Assembly: GCA_021773565.1 (NCBI GenBank) | Contig: JAJFJZ010000005.1 | Span: 1 to 64,000 of the forward strand | Reading direction: 5' to 3' | DNA length: 64,000 bases | Origin: Gammaproteobacteria bacterium | Lineage (GTDB): Bacteria > Pseudomonadota > Gammaproteobacteria > Pseudomonadales > Azotimanducaceae | In this document: piece after piece, positions 10,339-18,789 of the stretch | How the letters are laid out: every line of letters starts with the position of its first letter | How positions within the stretch are numbered: the stretch's first letter is position 1 | Made by a program: the position numbers and the translations under genes | The notes under the pieces: generated by a model | Told to the model about the DNA's origin: nothing | The model's database searches: none | Seen by the model: the letters and a program-made list of their open reading frames with translations, nothing else

Positions 10339-11652
10339 ATGTACGAAAAATCAAAAGCGCTGATCGAACGCGCGCAACGCAGTATACCGGGTGGGGTAAA
10401 TTCTCCGGTTCGGGCTTTTAAGGGTGTGGGCGGAACTCCGATTTTTTTTGAATCAGGCAATGGCCCACTCCTTACCGATGTAGACGGCAATACCTATATA
10501 GACTATGTCGGGTCGTGGGGACCCATGATTCTGGGACATGCACCGTCCGCTGTTATTGATGCGGTACGCGAACAGTCTTTGCACAGCCTGGGGTTTGGTG
10601 CGCCAACCGAGCTTGAAATTGAGCTGGCCGAACTGGTAATACAACGGGTACCGAGCATAGATCAGTTGCGCATGGTCAACTCAGGCACAGAAGCCACCAT
10701 GTCTGCCATCCGTCTGGCGCGTGGATTCACCGGGCGAGACATCATCATCAAATTTGAAGGTTGTTATCACGGCCACTCGGATTCCCTGCTGGCCAAAGCG
10801 GGTTCCGGTTTGTTAACCCTGGGTATTCCCGACAGCCCTGGTGTACCAGTTGATCTTGCAAAATATACCCTGAACCTGCCTTACAACGATGCGCAATCTG
10901 TAATCGATGTTTTCAAAAAACTGGGTGACAAGATAGCCACAGTGATCGTTGAACCTGTTGCTGGCAACATGGGTTGTATTCCGCCAGAGCCCGGCTTTTT
11001 GCAAACCCTGCGAGCGCAAACCGAACAGTATGGCAGCGTGCTCATTTTTGATGAAGTAATGACCGGTTTCCGGGTTGCGTCGGGTGGAGCCCAGCAGCTG
11101 TATGATATTACTCCCGACCTGACCACATTGGGCAAGGTGATAGGTGGGGGACTGCCGGTAGGTGCCTTTGGCGGTCGTCTGGAAATCATGCAACACATTG
11201 CACCTGCCGGGAATATTTATCAGGCGGGTACCTTGTCGGGCAATCCGCTTGCGGTTACAGCTGGCCTGCAAACACTGAAGGCTATCGGTGCACCCGGCTT
11301 CTACAGCAATCTGGAAAACAGCACCCGCGAGCTTGCAGATGGAATCAAGGCCCTTGCACAGGAATTCGATGACGTGGATGTATGCGTCAATCAGGTATGT
11401 GGCATGTTCGGGGTATTTTTCACCGACGCAGTATCGGTAATCGATTTTGAAAGCGTTAAAAAATGCAATATAGAACGCTTTAACCAATACTTTCACCTGA
11501 TGCTGGAGAATGGCATTTACCTGGCGCCCTCAGCTTTTGAAACAGGTTTCATGTCAAGCAGCCACACATCTGTCCACATACAACAAACTCTGGATGCAAC
11601 ACGCCAGGCGTTTTCCCGGCTTGATTCCCCAAAAAGCAGTTCCGAGGCCTGA
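10339..11652 (+). CDS. hemL: Glutamate-1-semialdehyde 2,1-aminomutase
   Basis: PLP-dependent enzyme of 437 aa that converts glutamate-1-semialdehyde to 5-aminolevulinate in the C5 haem pathway. The Schiff-base lysine is K266 in [10 protein letters not shown], and the PLP-binding Asp is D238 in FDEVM. The N-terminal signature [17 protein letters not shown] is diagnostic. It follows hemJ and ends 3 nt before the PfkB kinase gene, so the three are likely one operon. Confidence 0.97.
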   Translation: MYEKSKALIERAQRSIPGGVNSPVRAFKGVGGTPIFFESGNGPLLTDVDGNTYIDYVGSWGPMILGHAPSAVIDAVREQSLHSLGFGAPTELEIELAELVIQRVPSIDQLRMVNSGTEATMSAIRLARGFTGRDIIIKFEGCYHGHSDSLLAKAGSGLLTLGIPDSPGVPVDLAKYTLNLPYNDAQSVIDVFKKLGDKIATVIVEPVAGNMGCIPPEPGFLQTLRAQTEQYGSVLIFDEVMTGFRVASGGAQQLYDITPDLTTLGKVIGGGLPVGAFGGRLEIMQHIAPAGNIYQAGTLSGNPLAVTAGLQTLKAIGAPGFYSNLENSTRELADGIKALAQEFDDVDVCVNQVCGMFGVFFTDAVSVIDFESVKKCNIERFNQYFHLMLENGIYLAPSAFETGFMSSSHTSVHIQQTLDATRQAFSRLDSPKSSSEA

Positions 11653-11655
11653 AAT

Positions 11656-12672
11656 ATGAGCACACCCTCCTACGATGTATACGGCATCGGCAATGCAATG
11701 GTGGATACAGAATACAAAGTGGAAGACAGCTTTCTGTCCGCTAACAGGATAGAAAAGGGCCGAATGACCCTTGTGGATGCAGATTTCATGCAGCGTCTGG
11801 TAGACAGTTTGCACGACGGCCAGGGACTTTCACCATCGCGAAAATGCAGTGGTGGTTCTGCTGCCAACACCATGATAGCTACACAAAGTTTTGGCTCATC
11901 ATCATTCTACTCCTGCAAACTGGCACCGGATGATACGGGCCGATTTTTTCATGCGGATCTCACCAGCACCGGTGTTAATTCATTACCGCTTTCTGAAAAT
12001 AATGAGGGTGTTTCCGGACGCTGTGTAGTTCTAATTACTCCGGATGCGCAGCGCAGTATGAATACTAATCTGGGTATCTCGGAATCGCTCTCGGTACACG
12101 AGGTGGATGAGCTTGCATTGCGAAATTCCCGTTTTCTTTATGTAGAGGGTTACCTGTGCACTTCCCCAACCGGACGTGCCGCTGCTATTCGTTGTCGTGA
12201 AATCGCGGAACAAAATAATATTGAGACTTCAATTACCCTTTCCGACACCTCAATGGTGGAGTTTTTTCGCAACGAGCTCGAAGCGATGTTAGGCAATGGT
12301 GTCGATCATTTGTTTTGCAACGAAGAGGAAGCGCTCAGCTGGGCAAAAACCGACAGGCTTGATATTGCCATCACCGAACTAAAAGACATTGCCAGGTTTC
12401 TTAACGTGACCCTTGGCGCGAAAGGCAGCATGGTAATAGAACCGCATGGCCAAAAATACCTGCCCGGTTATGAAGTCGCACCCAAAGATACCACTGGAGC
12501 AGGGGACATTTATGCAGGTGCCTGTTTACATGGCTGGGCAAGCGGCATGAGTGCTGAAGATTCGGCAAAGCTGGGTAACTACACGGCAGCCCAGCTAATT
12601 ACCCGGTTTGGTGCACGATTTGATTCTGTGGGTGAATACCAAAAGCTCAAACACCAGCTCAGGGCTAACTAG
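11656..12672 (+). CDS. PfkB-family carbohydrate/nucleoside kinase (adenosine kinase-like)
   Basis: A 338-aa ribokinase-fold protein. The N terminus (VYGIGNAMVDTEYKV) and the SGGSAANTM motif fit the PfkB family. DTTGAGDIYAGACL near residues 278-291 holds the catalytic Asp and the anion hole. The overall pattern is closest to proteins annotated as adenosine kinase in proteobacteria; the substrate is an inference. It starts 3 nt after hemL and overlaps the convergent sfsA gene by 8 nt. Confidence 0.85.
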   Translation: MSTPSYDVYGIGNAMVDTEYKVEDSFLSANRIEKGRMTLVDADFMQRLVDSLHDGQGLSPSRKCSGGSAANTMIATQSFGSSSFYSCKLAPDDTGRFFHADLTSTGVNSLPLSENNEGVSGRCVVLITPDAQRSMNTNLGISESLSVHEVDELALRNSRFLYVEGYLCTSPTGRAAAIRCREIAEQNNIETSITLSDTSMVEFFRNELEAMLGNGVDHLFCNEEEALSWAKTDRLDIAITELKDIARFLNVTLGAKGSMVIEPHGQKYLPGYEVAPKDTTGAGDIYAGACLHGWASGMSAEDSAKLGNYTAAQLITRFGARFDSVGEYQKLKHQLRAN

Positions 12673-13375
12673 GCGCAAATTTCAGCTGGCGCAAAAATTC
12701 GAAGCCATCCACCTTAATATCTGCGGCATATGCCAGTATCTCAACTCCGGCTGCGCGGGCATGTCGCACGGCTTTGCTATACACCGGGTCTATTTCAGTG
12801 GCGACACCGGCACGAAGTATACCGCTGTGTTGGACACAATATAAAAGTACCGCTCTATTTCCCTCGGTAACGCAGTTTTGCAAAGCCTCTATATGTCTTG
12901 TCGCCCTTTTGCTCGGCGCATCGGGGAACTGGCCAAACCCGTTCCCAACATGCAAGGTCATACTTTTAACCTCTACGTAACAATGCGGTTTGGAGTCTGA
13001 AGATAATCTGAAATCAAACCGTCCACTGCCGCCAGGAATCGCAACTTCGCGTTGAACGATTGTATAACCGGACAAGGCAGGCAGTTTCCCCTGCGCCAAC
13101 CATTCTTCCACCAGCCGATTGGCAAGTGCACTGTTTATCCCAATCAAATGCCCCTGCGCATCTTCGACAATTTCAAGTGTGTGGACATATTTGCGCTTCG
13201 GATTATCTGAACTTGAGTACCAGACATTGCTACCCGGATCGCTACATCCCGTCATGGCGCCGGTGTTGGGACAGTGCATTGTTATCTGGCTGCCGTTCGG
13301 CAATTGCACATCAGCCAGAAATCGTTTGTACCTGCGAAGCAAAACAGCAGGCTGTAATACAGGTTTAAAGTGCAC
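12665..13375 (-). CDS. sfsA: DNA/sugar fermentation stimulation protein SfsA
   Basis: A 236-aa protein, matching the usual 234. Family signatures are LLRRYKRFLADV, HCPNTGAMTG, GINSALANRLVEEW, and the nuclease-like acidic pocket residues RFDFRL...CYVEVKS. It is an uncharacterised DNA-binding or nuclease-fold protein, first noted for its effect on maltose use in E. coli. I place the start at the GTG at 13375 (VHFKPVLQP), which has a GGGG Shine-Dalgarno 6-7 nt upstream. The longer open frame adds 32 residues with no family similarity. It is divergent from dksA, the classic sfsA-dksA arrangement. Confidence 0.93.
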   Translation of the reverse strand: MHFKPVLQPAVLLRRYKRFLADVQLPNGSQITMHCPNTGAMTGCSDPGSNVWYSSSDNPKRKYVHTLEIVEDAQGHLIGINSALANRLVEEWLAQGKLPALSGYTIVQREVAIPGGSGRFDFRLSSDSKPHCYVEVKSMTLHVGNGFGQFPDAPSKRATRHIEALQNCVTEGNRAVLLYCVQHSGILRAGVATEIDPVYSKAVRHARAAGVEILAYAADIKVDGFEFLRQLKFAPS

Positions 13376-13493
13376 GTATTTGCCCCTTTTTCCGGGCCAT
13401 AAAAAACATCTGCAAAGTAACTGGATAATTCCTGAAAGTTCTGGTAGTTTACGCGCCCTTTTAGGCACCACCTGTTTTTAGAGACTAAATTCT

Positions 13494-13931
13494 ATGGGTA
13501 AAAAAGCAGCAACTACTTCTCCGTTCAGAAACTTCACACCTTACGTTGCGAAAAAGAACGAAGAGTATATGAATTCCAAACAATTGGCGCACTTCGCCGA
13601 CATTCTCGCCAAATGGCGCCATGATCTTATGGAGGAAGTGGACCGAACCGTCCATCACATGCAGGACGAAGCAGCAAATTTTCCAGACCCTGCAGACAGA
13701 GCCACGCAGGAAGAGGAATTCAGTATAGAGTTGCGCACTCGGGACCGTGAAAGAAAGCTGATTGGTAAAATAGATAAGACTATCGAGCTTATCGAACAGG
13801 ACGATTATGGCTACTGTGATACCTGTGGCGTGGAAATCGGCTTGCAACGGCTTGAAGCCAGACCAACAGCAACCTCCTGTGTGGATTGCAAAACATTGTC
13901 TGAGATTCGCGAAAGACAAACCCACGGCTAA
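13494..13931 (+). CDS. dksA: RNA polymerase-binding transcription factor DksA
   Basis: A 145-aa protein that binds the RNA polymerase secondary channel and works with ppGpp in the stringent response. The coiled-coil tip has the essential acidic residues in DPADRA (D65, D68). The four-cysteine zinc finger is intact (C108, C111, C129, C132). gluQ follows 57 nt downstream, the standard dksA-gluQ pair. The rrn promoter at 3.0 kb is a likely target. Confidence 0.97.
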   Translation: MGKKAATTSPFRNFTPYVAKKNEEYMNSKQLAHFADILAKWRHDLMEEVDRTVHHMQDEAANFPDPADRATQEEEFSIELRTRDRERKLIGKIDKTIELIEQDDYGYCDTCGVEIGLQRLEARPTATSCVDCKTLSEIRERQTHG

Positions 13932-13988
13932 GCCAGCAACAGGGCAGCACAGTGTGGCGGGTACAACCAAAACCAGGCTAGCCCGCAA

Positions 13989-14972
13989 GTGAGCACCTAT
14001 ACAGGACGTTTTGCTCCCACCCCCTCCGGGCCATTACACGAAGGGTCCCTGTTAACAGCACTGGCCAGCTATCTTGATGCCCGTGCAAACCAGGGCACGT
14101 GGCTGGTGCGCATGGATGATCTGGACACCCCGCGCAACCAGGAGGGTGCCGCTGACAATATTCTCTGCACGCTGGATCGACACGGCCTGCATTGGGACGC
14201 ACCTGTTGTATACCAATCGCAGCGCACGGAAGCCTACCAGAGCGCCCTTTTAGAACTTACCCATTGCGGGCATATTTTTTCCTGCCAATGCAGCAGAAAA
14301 AATTTGCGCGGACTCAGCATCTACCCGGGTACCTGTTCCCACCAGATAATTTCCCCACAGCACTTCACACCAGGGGTAGCGCCCGCAGCCCCTGGTAGAG
14401 CGCCTGCGGCGGCTCCTGGTAAAGAGTCTGCGGCGTCCCTTGGTAAAGAGTCTGCGGCGGCCCCTGGTGAAAAGCCTGCGGCGGCCCTCAGGGTAAAAGT
14501 TGACGACAGACGATTATATTTTGACGATCTGATTCAAGGGCCATATGAAGGTCGACTGGCGCACGATACGGGCGCTTTCATAGTATTTCGCAAGGATGCA
14601 ATATTCGGTTACCACCTCACCGCAGCGGTTGATGACGACTACCAGAAAATAAGCCACATCATCCGAGGTGCAGACCTGCTTCAAAGTAGCCTCAAGCAAC
14701 TTTATCTTGGCATGTTGCTGGAACTAGGTATGCCGGTGTACGGGCATATTCCGGTAATTGTGGATAATCGCGGGCACAAACTCAGCAAGCACAGCCTGCC
14801 AGACCCCATCGATAATACAGACTCATCTATAAACCTTGGCAATTGTCTGACCAGATTGGGACAAAACCCGCCAATCGAACTACAATACGAACCCGTAGAT
14901 TCAGTTATTAGTTGGGGCATAGAAAACTGGAACATCGACCTGATACCACGTATGCGCAGCTTTCCTTTTTAG
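13989..14972 (+). CDS. gluQ: Glutamyl-Q tRNA(Asp) synthetase with an Ala/Pro/Gly repeat insertion
   Basis: Truncated GluRS paralogue that attaches glutamate to queuosine in tRNA-Asp. It is 327 aa including an insertion (family about 300). The HIGH-like motif lies in PSGPLHEGSL (residues 13-21). Zinc-site residues are C99, C101, Y112 and C116. The KMSK-like loop is HKLSKH near residue 260. The start is GTG. Between the zinc site and the DRRLYFDDL block, residues 131-167 consist of tandem copies of an eight-residue unit (PGKESAAA type), encoded by the 24-bp repeats annotated separately. The enzyme core looks intact. Confidence 0.93.
   Translation: MSTYTGRFAPTPSGPLHEGSLLTALASYLDARANQGTWLVRMDDLDTPRNQEGAADNILCTLDRHGLHWDAPVVYQSQRTEAYQSALLELTHCGHIFSCQCSRKNLRGLSIYPGTCSHQIISPQHFTPGVAPAAPGRAPAAAPGKESAASLGKESAAAPGEKPAAALRVKVDDRRLYFDDLIQGPYEGRLAHDTGAFIVFRKDAIFGYHLTAAVDDDYQKISHIIRGADLLQSSLKQLYLGMLLELGMPVYGHIPVIVDNRGHKLSKHSLPDPIDNTDSSINLGNCLTRLGQNPPIELQYEPVDSVISWGIENWNIDLIPRMRSFPF
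14391..14486 (+). repeat. 24-bp tandem repeat (4 copies) inside gluQ
   Basis: Four consecutive 24-bp units start at 14391, 14415, 14439 and 14463, each of the form CCTGGTAAAGAGTCTGCGGC plus four bases. A degenerate 21-bp unit precedes them at 14370-14390. The unit length is a multiple of three, so each copy adds eight residues without shifting the gluQ frame. Confidence 0.95.
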
Positions 14973-15057
14973 ATAGCTGCCGGCCTTGTGCACAAATCTG
15001 GCTCCACACAAGGTGCCAGCAAACCCAATGTCAATGTGCCAGTTGGAAAACCGGACA

Positions 15058-16419
15058 ATGACAAATGTGCTTTTGATTGTTCCAGATCCCGAAATGCGCG
15101 AAAGCATGCGCAACCAATTGCAGGCAAACAGCTACGTAATAGAATGCCATTCCAGTTTTCCACTCCAGACTCCGGCTTCAATGCAGATAATTTTGTGCCA
15201 TGCAGAGCTTGCCGAAGGCGTAAATGGACTGTTTGGAGTCAACGATTGCCCGGTAATTTTATTTAGCAAAGACGCAGACATCAAAAAAGCCGTCGCCGCA
15301 GTACGCGAAGGTGCTGCTGACTACCTGGTTTACCCCTTCCTTCCCGATGAGTTGGTAGCCGCCGTCGAGCGTGCTCTGGGTAGCAGATATTTGCATCCCC
15401 ATCCGGTTGCAGGTGAAGCCATGGTATTTTATCCGATGTTGGGTCGATGCGAGTTAATGCTGGAGCTTTTTGCACGGATACAAAAAGTGGCACCTACCGA
15501 ATCTACCGTGCTCATTGAAGGGGAGTCCGGAACAGGAAAAGAACTGGTAGCACGCGCATTGCATGCATCCAGCTCGAGGCAACAGGCGCCATTAATATCG
15601 CTCAACTGTGCTGCTATCCCGGAAACCCTGATTGAGTCAGAGCTGTTTGGTCACGAGCGCGGTGCATTTACCGGAGCTACGAGTATGCGTAGCGGACTCA
15701 TAGAATCTGCCGATAACGGTACCCTGTTTCTCGATGAGATTGGCGAACTCCCTGTTGAAGCCCAGGCTCGGCTATTGCGCGTATTACAGGAAGGCGAAAT
15801 CAGGCGCGTGGGTTCCACCAGGACCCACAAAGTAAACATTCGCCTGATTGCAGCAACACATCGCAATTTGAAAGCCCTGACCAAAACCGGGCATTTTCGT
15901 GATGACCTGTATTATCGGCTTAATGTTGTGTCGCTGCAGCTACCACCACTCAGGGACAGGGGCGGTGACATTGCGGACCTTGCAAACTATTTTCTAGGCA
16001 AAATCTGCAAGACACTCAATCGCCCACTCCTGACCCTCTCACCTGCCACAACGGCTGCAATCTCCAACTATAACTGGCCTGGCAATGTAAGGGAGCTTGA
16101 GAACGCAATCGAACGCGCCGTTATATTATGCGATGGCAATGTAATAGAGGCGGATGCACTTGCCATCGACCACTCTGTTGTGGCAAATGCAGGAACAGCA
16201 AACGCACACGACAGCTCAGCTGAACCGGTAGAGGATGAGTCACACAACAGCCTGGAAGATTACTTCGTTAAATTTGTAATGGAGCATCAGGATCAATGTA
16301 CGGAAACCGAGCTTGCACACCAGCTTGGAATCAGCCGCAAGAGTTTATGGGAACGTCGACAACGCTTATCTATTCCTCGAACCAAAACCAGACGCAAAAC
16401 GCCGAGGCGAAATAGCTAG
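15058..16419 (+). CDS. CbrB-like sigma-54-dependent regulator with degenerate receiver domain
   Basis: A 453-aa NtrC-family activator. Residues 1-110 are a receiver-like domain, but the phospho-acceptor position is H48 (IILCHAEL) and the conserved Lys is Y92 (YLVYPF). Only D10 of the acidic pocket remains. The AAA+ domain is intact: GESGTGKE 155-162, GAFTGA 202-207, Walker B GTLFLDEIGE 221-230. The C-terminal Fis-type HTH (TETELAHQLGISRKSLWERRQRL) is very like CbrB of Pseudomonas. Context also fits cbrB (dksA-gluQ-cbrAB-pcnB), but cbrA is missing. I chose the ATG at 15058 because the receiver begins there. A sigma-54 promoter and a putative CrcZ-like RNA lie just downstream. Confidence 0.88.
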   Translation: MTNVLLIVPDPEMRESMRNQLQANSYVIECHSSFPLQTPASMQIILCHAELAEGVNGLFGVNDCPVILFSKDADIKKAVAAVREGAADYLVYPFLPDELVAAVERALGSRYLHPHPVAGEAMVFYPMLGRCELMLELFARIQKVAPTESTVLIEGESGTGKELVARALHASSSRQQAPLISLNCAAIPETLIESELFGHERGAFTGATSMRSGLIESADNGTLFLDEIGELPVEAQARLLRVLQEGEIRRVGSTRTHKVNIRLIAATHRNLKALTKTGHFRDDLYYRLNVVSLQLPPLRDRGGDIADLANYFLGKICKTLNRPLLTLSPATTAAISNYNWPGNVRELENAIERAVILCDGNVIEADALAIDHSVVANAGTANAHDSSAEPVEDESHNSLEDYFVKFVMEHQDQCTETELAHQLGISRKSLWERRQRLSIPRTKTRRKTPRRNS

Positions 16420-16436
16420 CTTCACCACGATCGCTT

Positions 16437-16465
16437 TGTTACCAAATTGCACACGCGCGGTAACA
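16437..16465. promoter_or_regulatory. Candidate CbrB-type upstream activating site
   Basis: TGTTAC (16437-16442) and GTAACA (16460-16465) form a perfect inverted repeat with 17 nt between the half-sites, about 110 bp upstream of the -24/-12 promoter. As I recall, Pseudomonas CbrB sites use the same TGTTAC/GTAACA half-sites with a slightly shorter gap. A second imperfect palindrome, GTGTAAC-CTG-GTTCACAC, follows at about 16479-16496. Confidence 0.5.
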
Positions 16466-16503
16466 CTTATGGGTATTTGTGTAACCTGGTTCACACTTTT
16501 AGT

Positions 16504-16521
16504 GTTTCTTTGTTAAGAAAC
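16504..16521. repeat. Inverted repeat between the activator site and the sigma-54 promoter
   Basis: GTTTCTT (16504-16510) and AAGAAAC (16515-16521) are perfectly complementary around TGTT. No T-tract follows, so a terminator is unlikely. It may be an operator, or simply the 3' structure of the upstream mRNA. Confidence 0.4.
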
Positions 16522-16546
16522 GCCCGTAATTGGTACCTTAAATATA

Positions 16547-16562
16547 TGGCATGATTAGTGCA
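16547..16562 (+). promoter_or_regulatory. Sigma-54 (-24/-12) promoter
   Basis: TGGCATGATTAGTGCA matches the sigma-54 consensus TGGCACGrnnnTTGCW at all but two defined positions. The invariant GG and GC doublets are exactly 12 bp apart. Expected transcription start is near 16573. It reads directly into the A-rich RNA described below and lies downstream of a sigma-54 activator gene. Confidence 0.75.
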
Positions 16563-16572
16563 CCTCTTATTG

Positions 16573-16726
16573 CTAATAATAACAACAAGTTAGGATTTGC
16601 AGGGGAGGGGTCTCAACCTGGGTTGTCCCAGGCTGCAAATACAGCTGATCAGTTTGTAAAAATAATAACAAGACTACTGACTCACTGTTATATGGGGAAA
16701 AGCATAGCTTTTCCCTTTTTTGTTTT
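16573..16726 (+). ncRNA. Putative CrcZ-like small RNA
   Basis: A transcript of about 150 nt is predicted from the sigma-54 promoter to the terminator. It contains two A-rich motifs sharing AATAATAACAA (16575-16589 and about 16660-16672), of the AAnAAnAA type that Hfq/Crc bind in Pseudomonas. Between them is a long stem-loop (ATTTGCAG 16594-16601 pairing with CTGCAAAT 16633-16640, enclosing CCTGGG/CCCAGG). It ends in a strong intrinsic terminator. The position between a cbrB-like gene and pcnB is the crcZ locus. No ORF of note covers it. CrcZ relieves catabolite repression by titrating Hfq/Crc; that role here is inference. Confidence 0.68.
16695..16726 (+). terminator. Intrinsic terminator of the CrcZ-like RNA
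   Basis: The 9-bp stem GGGAAAAGC/GCTTTTCCC around an ATA loop (16695-16715) is followed by TTTTTTGTTTT. This is a textbook rho-independent terminator, 48 nt before the pcnB start codon, so it separates the RNA from pcnB. Confidence 0.92.
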
Positions 16727-16774
16727 AGCCTCTGCTAATATTGCACCTTCACAGAAACGTAAGCACCCCAAGCC

Positions 16775-18118
16775 TTGACCAGCAATCTAACCGCAATCTC
16801 TCAAAGCGGCGCAGTTCAATTATCTGCAGCAGAGCATAAAATCGATCCCGCCGATATCGACGACGGCGCTATGCAGGTCGTGGAAACCCTGCATTCCGCG
16901 GGCTATGAAGTATTTCTGGTTGGTGGATGTGTTCGGGATTTGCTGCTCAACCACCGACCAAAGGACTTTGATGTAGCAAGTAACGCAACACCTGAACAGA
17001 TACACGAGCTATTCAGGCGCTCCCGTATTATTGGCCGGCGTTTCAGGATTGTTCACGTTCGCCACAGACGGGAAATAATTGAAGTTTCAACATTCCGGCG
17101 TGCACTGGAACAGGAAGATATTTCAACTGCGCACTCCAGAAAGGATTTGTCAGGAAAAGATTCAGCCCAATCCAGCAAAGGTGTGATGCTGCGCGACAAT
17201 GCCTACGGGTCGTTGAACGATGATGTTTACCGCCGAGACTTCACTGTAAATGCGCTGTATTACGACCCTCTCTCGGAAATATTAATCGACTGGGTAAGCG
17301 GAGTGCAGGACCTTCAGGCGGGCATTCTAAGAATTATTGGCGATGCAGAACAGCGCTACAGGGAAGACCCCGGTCGGATATTAAGGGCGGTACGGTTCTC
17401 CGCTAAACTTGATTTCACGCTGGATGAAGATAGTGCGCAGGCTATTTACAACACGGGTGATCTTATCGGTGAACTGTCTCCTGCCCGTCTATTTGATGAA
17501 CTGACCAAAATGTTTCTCAGTGGGCACGCAGAAAAAATATGGTCTCTTTTTGAACACTACGAGCTTAGCCCCCTGCTATTTCCGTCTGTAGGAAGTGATC
17601 AGAAAATGGTGATCGCCGCGCTGCAATCTACTGACCTCAGGGTAAGACAGGAAAAACCGGTCACACCCGGTTTTATATACGGCGTATTACTGTGGTCTGC
17701 CTACCAGCGCAGAACCGCCCAATACAGTGGTGAAATGCGCCCCGGTCAGGCACGCGATACAGCCGCTGCAGAAGTCATTGCCGAACAGCAGGGCAATATA
17801 TCCATACCCAGACGCTTCACCCAGTTCATTCGGGACGTCTGGAAACTGCAAACGCGCCTGGAAAATCGTCTGCCAAAAAATATCGAGAAGAGCCTGGCCG
17901 ACCGCAGGTTTCGTGCAGCGTATGATTTCATGCTAATGCGCTGTGCTGCTTCTGAACAACCCCAGGAACTGGCAGACTGGTGGACGCGCATTCAGGAAGT
18001 GGACAAGGAAGCGCAGGACGAAATGATCAACGCCTTACCCTCGCGGACAAGATCGGATAAAACCGAAGGGCGCAAAAAAAGACGCAGGCGACGACGCAAG
18101 AAACCAGGAGAGGCATGA
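16775..18118 (+). CDS. pcnB: Poly(A) polymerase I
   Basis: A 447-aa enzyme that adds 3' poly(A) tails and so promotes RNA decay. The nucleotidyltransferase core is at residues 45-75 (VGGCVRDLLLNHRPKDFDV), with the metal-binding DFD. The RNA-binding and basic C terminus ends in a run of Arg and Lys (KKRRRRRRKK). The start is taken as the TTG at 16775: the frame is closed by TAA at 16760-16762, and homology begins before the first internal ATG (residue 33). The Shine-Dalgarno is weak, suggesting low expression. The deoxynucleoside kinase gene overlaps its stop by 4 nt. Confidence 0.94.
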   Translation: MTSNLTAISQSGAVQLSAAEHKIDPADIDDGAMQVVETLHSAGYEVFLVGGCVRDLLLNHRPKDFDVASNATPEQIHELFRRSRIIGRRFRIVHVRHRREIIEVSTFRRALEQEDISTAHSRKDLSGKDSAQSSKGVMLRDNAYGSLNDDVYRRDFTVNALYYDPLSEILIDWVSGVQDLQAGILRIIGDAEQRYREDPGRILRAVRFSAKLDFTLDEDSAQAIYNTGDLIGELSPARLFDELTKMFLSGHAEKIWSLFEHYELSPLLFPSVGSDQKMVIAALQSTDLRVRQEKPVTPGFIYGVLLWSAYQRRTAQYSGEMRPGQARDTAAAEVIAEQQGNISIPRRFTQFIRDVWKLQTRLENRLPKNIEKSLADRRFRAAYDFMLMRCAASEQPQELADWWTRIQEVDKEAQDEMINALPSRTRSDKTEGRKKRRRRRRKKPGEA

Positions 18119-18789
18119 CCAAGCAGTACCCCCATCTGCCGGAAAAACCTGATTTTCCGAAATACATAGTAGTAGAGGGCCCTATCGGGGCAGGCAAAAC
18201 CACATTGGCCACACGCCTGGCAGAGACCTTCCAGTATCCAATCCTGAAAGAACGTGCATCTGAGAATCCCTTTCTGGAACAGTTTTACCGGACCGGACGC
18301 CAGCAAGCCTTGCCCACCCAATTATTCTTTTTACTGCAGCGCGCCAAGCAGGTAGCTGATCTTGGGCATGCCATGTTTCGGCCCACTCTGGTCAGCGATT
18401 TTATGATCGAAAAAGACCGCTTGTTCGCAGAAGTCAATTTGACGGAAGCGGAGTATTCCCTCTACGACCAGATATATCAGCAACTGGATATTAACCCGCC
18501 GGCACCCGACCTGATTATCTATCTGCAGGCCCCAGTGAACATTTTGCTGGAGCGGATCAAACGTCGCGGTATCGCATCAGAACAAAAGATGGCTGCAGAT
18601 TATCTGGAAGCCTTAAGCCATGCTTACACACGTTTTTTCCACTTTTATGATTCTGCCCCGCTACTCATAGTAAACTCTGCGGCAATTGACCTGGCGAGCA
18701 ACGATGAACATTTTGAATCTCTGTTGAAGCAAATAAATTCGATGGAGGGAACCCGACAATATTTTAACCCTCAGCCTTCTTTTCTATAG
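18115..18789 (+). CDS. Deoxynucleoside kinase family protein
   Basis: A 224-aa P-loop kinase of the dNK/dGK family, phosphorylating deoxynucleosides with ATP in salvage. The P-loop is EGPIGAGKTTLA (residues 21-32). The family DxR-type motif is MIEKDRLF, and the LID-like region is ERIKRRGIASEQ. It overlaps pcnB by 4 nt (ATGA). In many relatives this kinase follows folK or is encoded close to folK, panB and panC; none of these is present here. The precise substrate is unknown. Confidence 0.85.
   Translation: MTKQYPHLPEKPDFPKYIVVEGPIGAGKTTLATRLAETFQYPILKERASENPFLEQFYRTGRQQALPTQLFFLLQRAKQVADLGHAMFRPTLVSDFMIEKDRLFAEVNLTEAEYSLYDQIYQQLDINPPAPDLIIYLQAPVNILLERIKRRGIASEQKMAADYLEALSHAYTRFFHFYDSAPLLIVNSAAIDLASNDEHFESLLKQINSMEGTRQYFNPQPSFL

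Noticed and set aside
16551-16778. A 75-codon frame covering the putative CrcZ-like RNA
   Set aside because: The translation shows no family resemblance, it runs through the terminator hairpin, and the A-rich repeats are better explained as RNA motifs.
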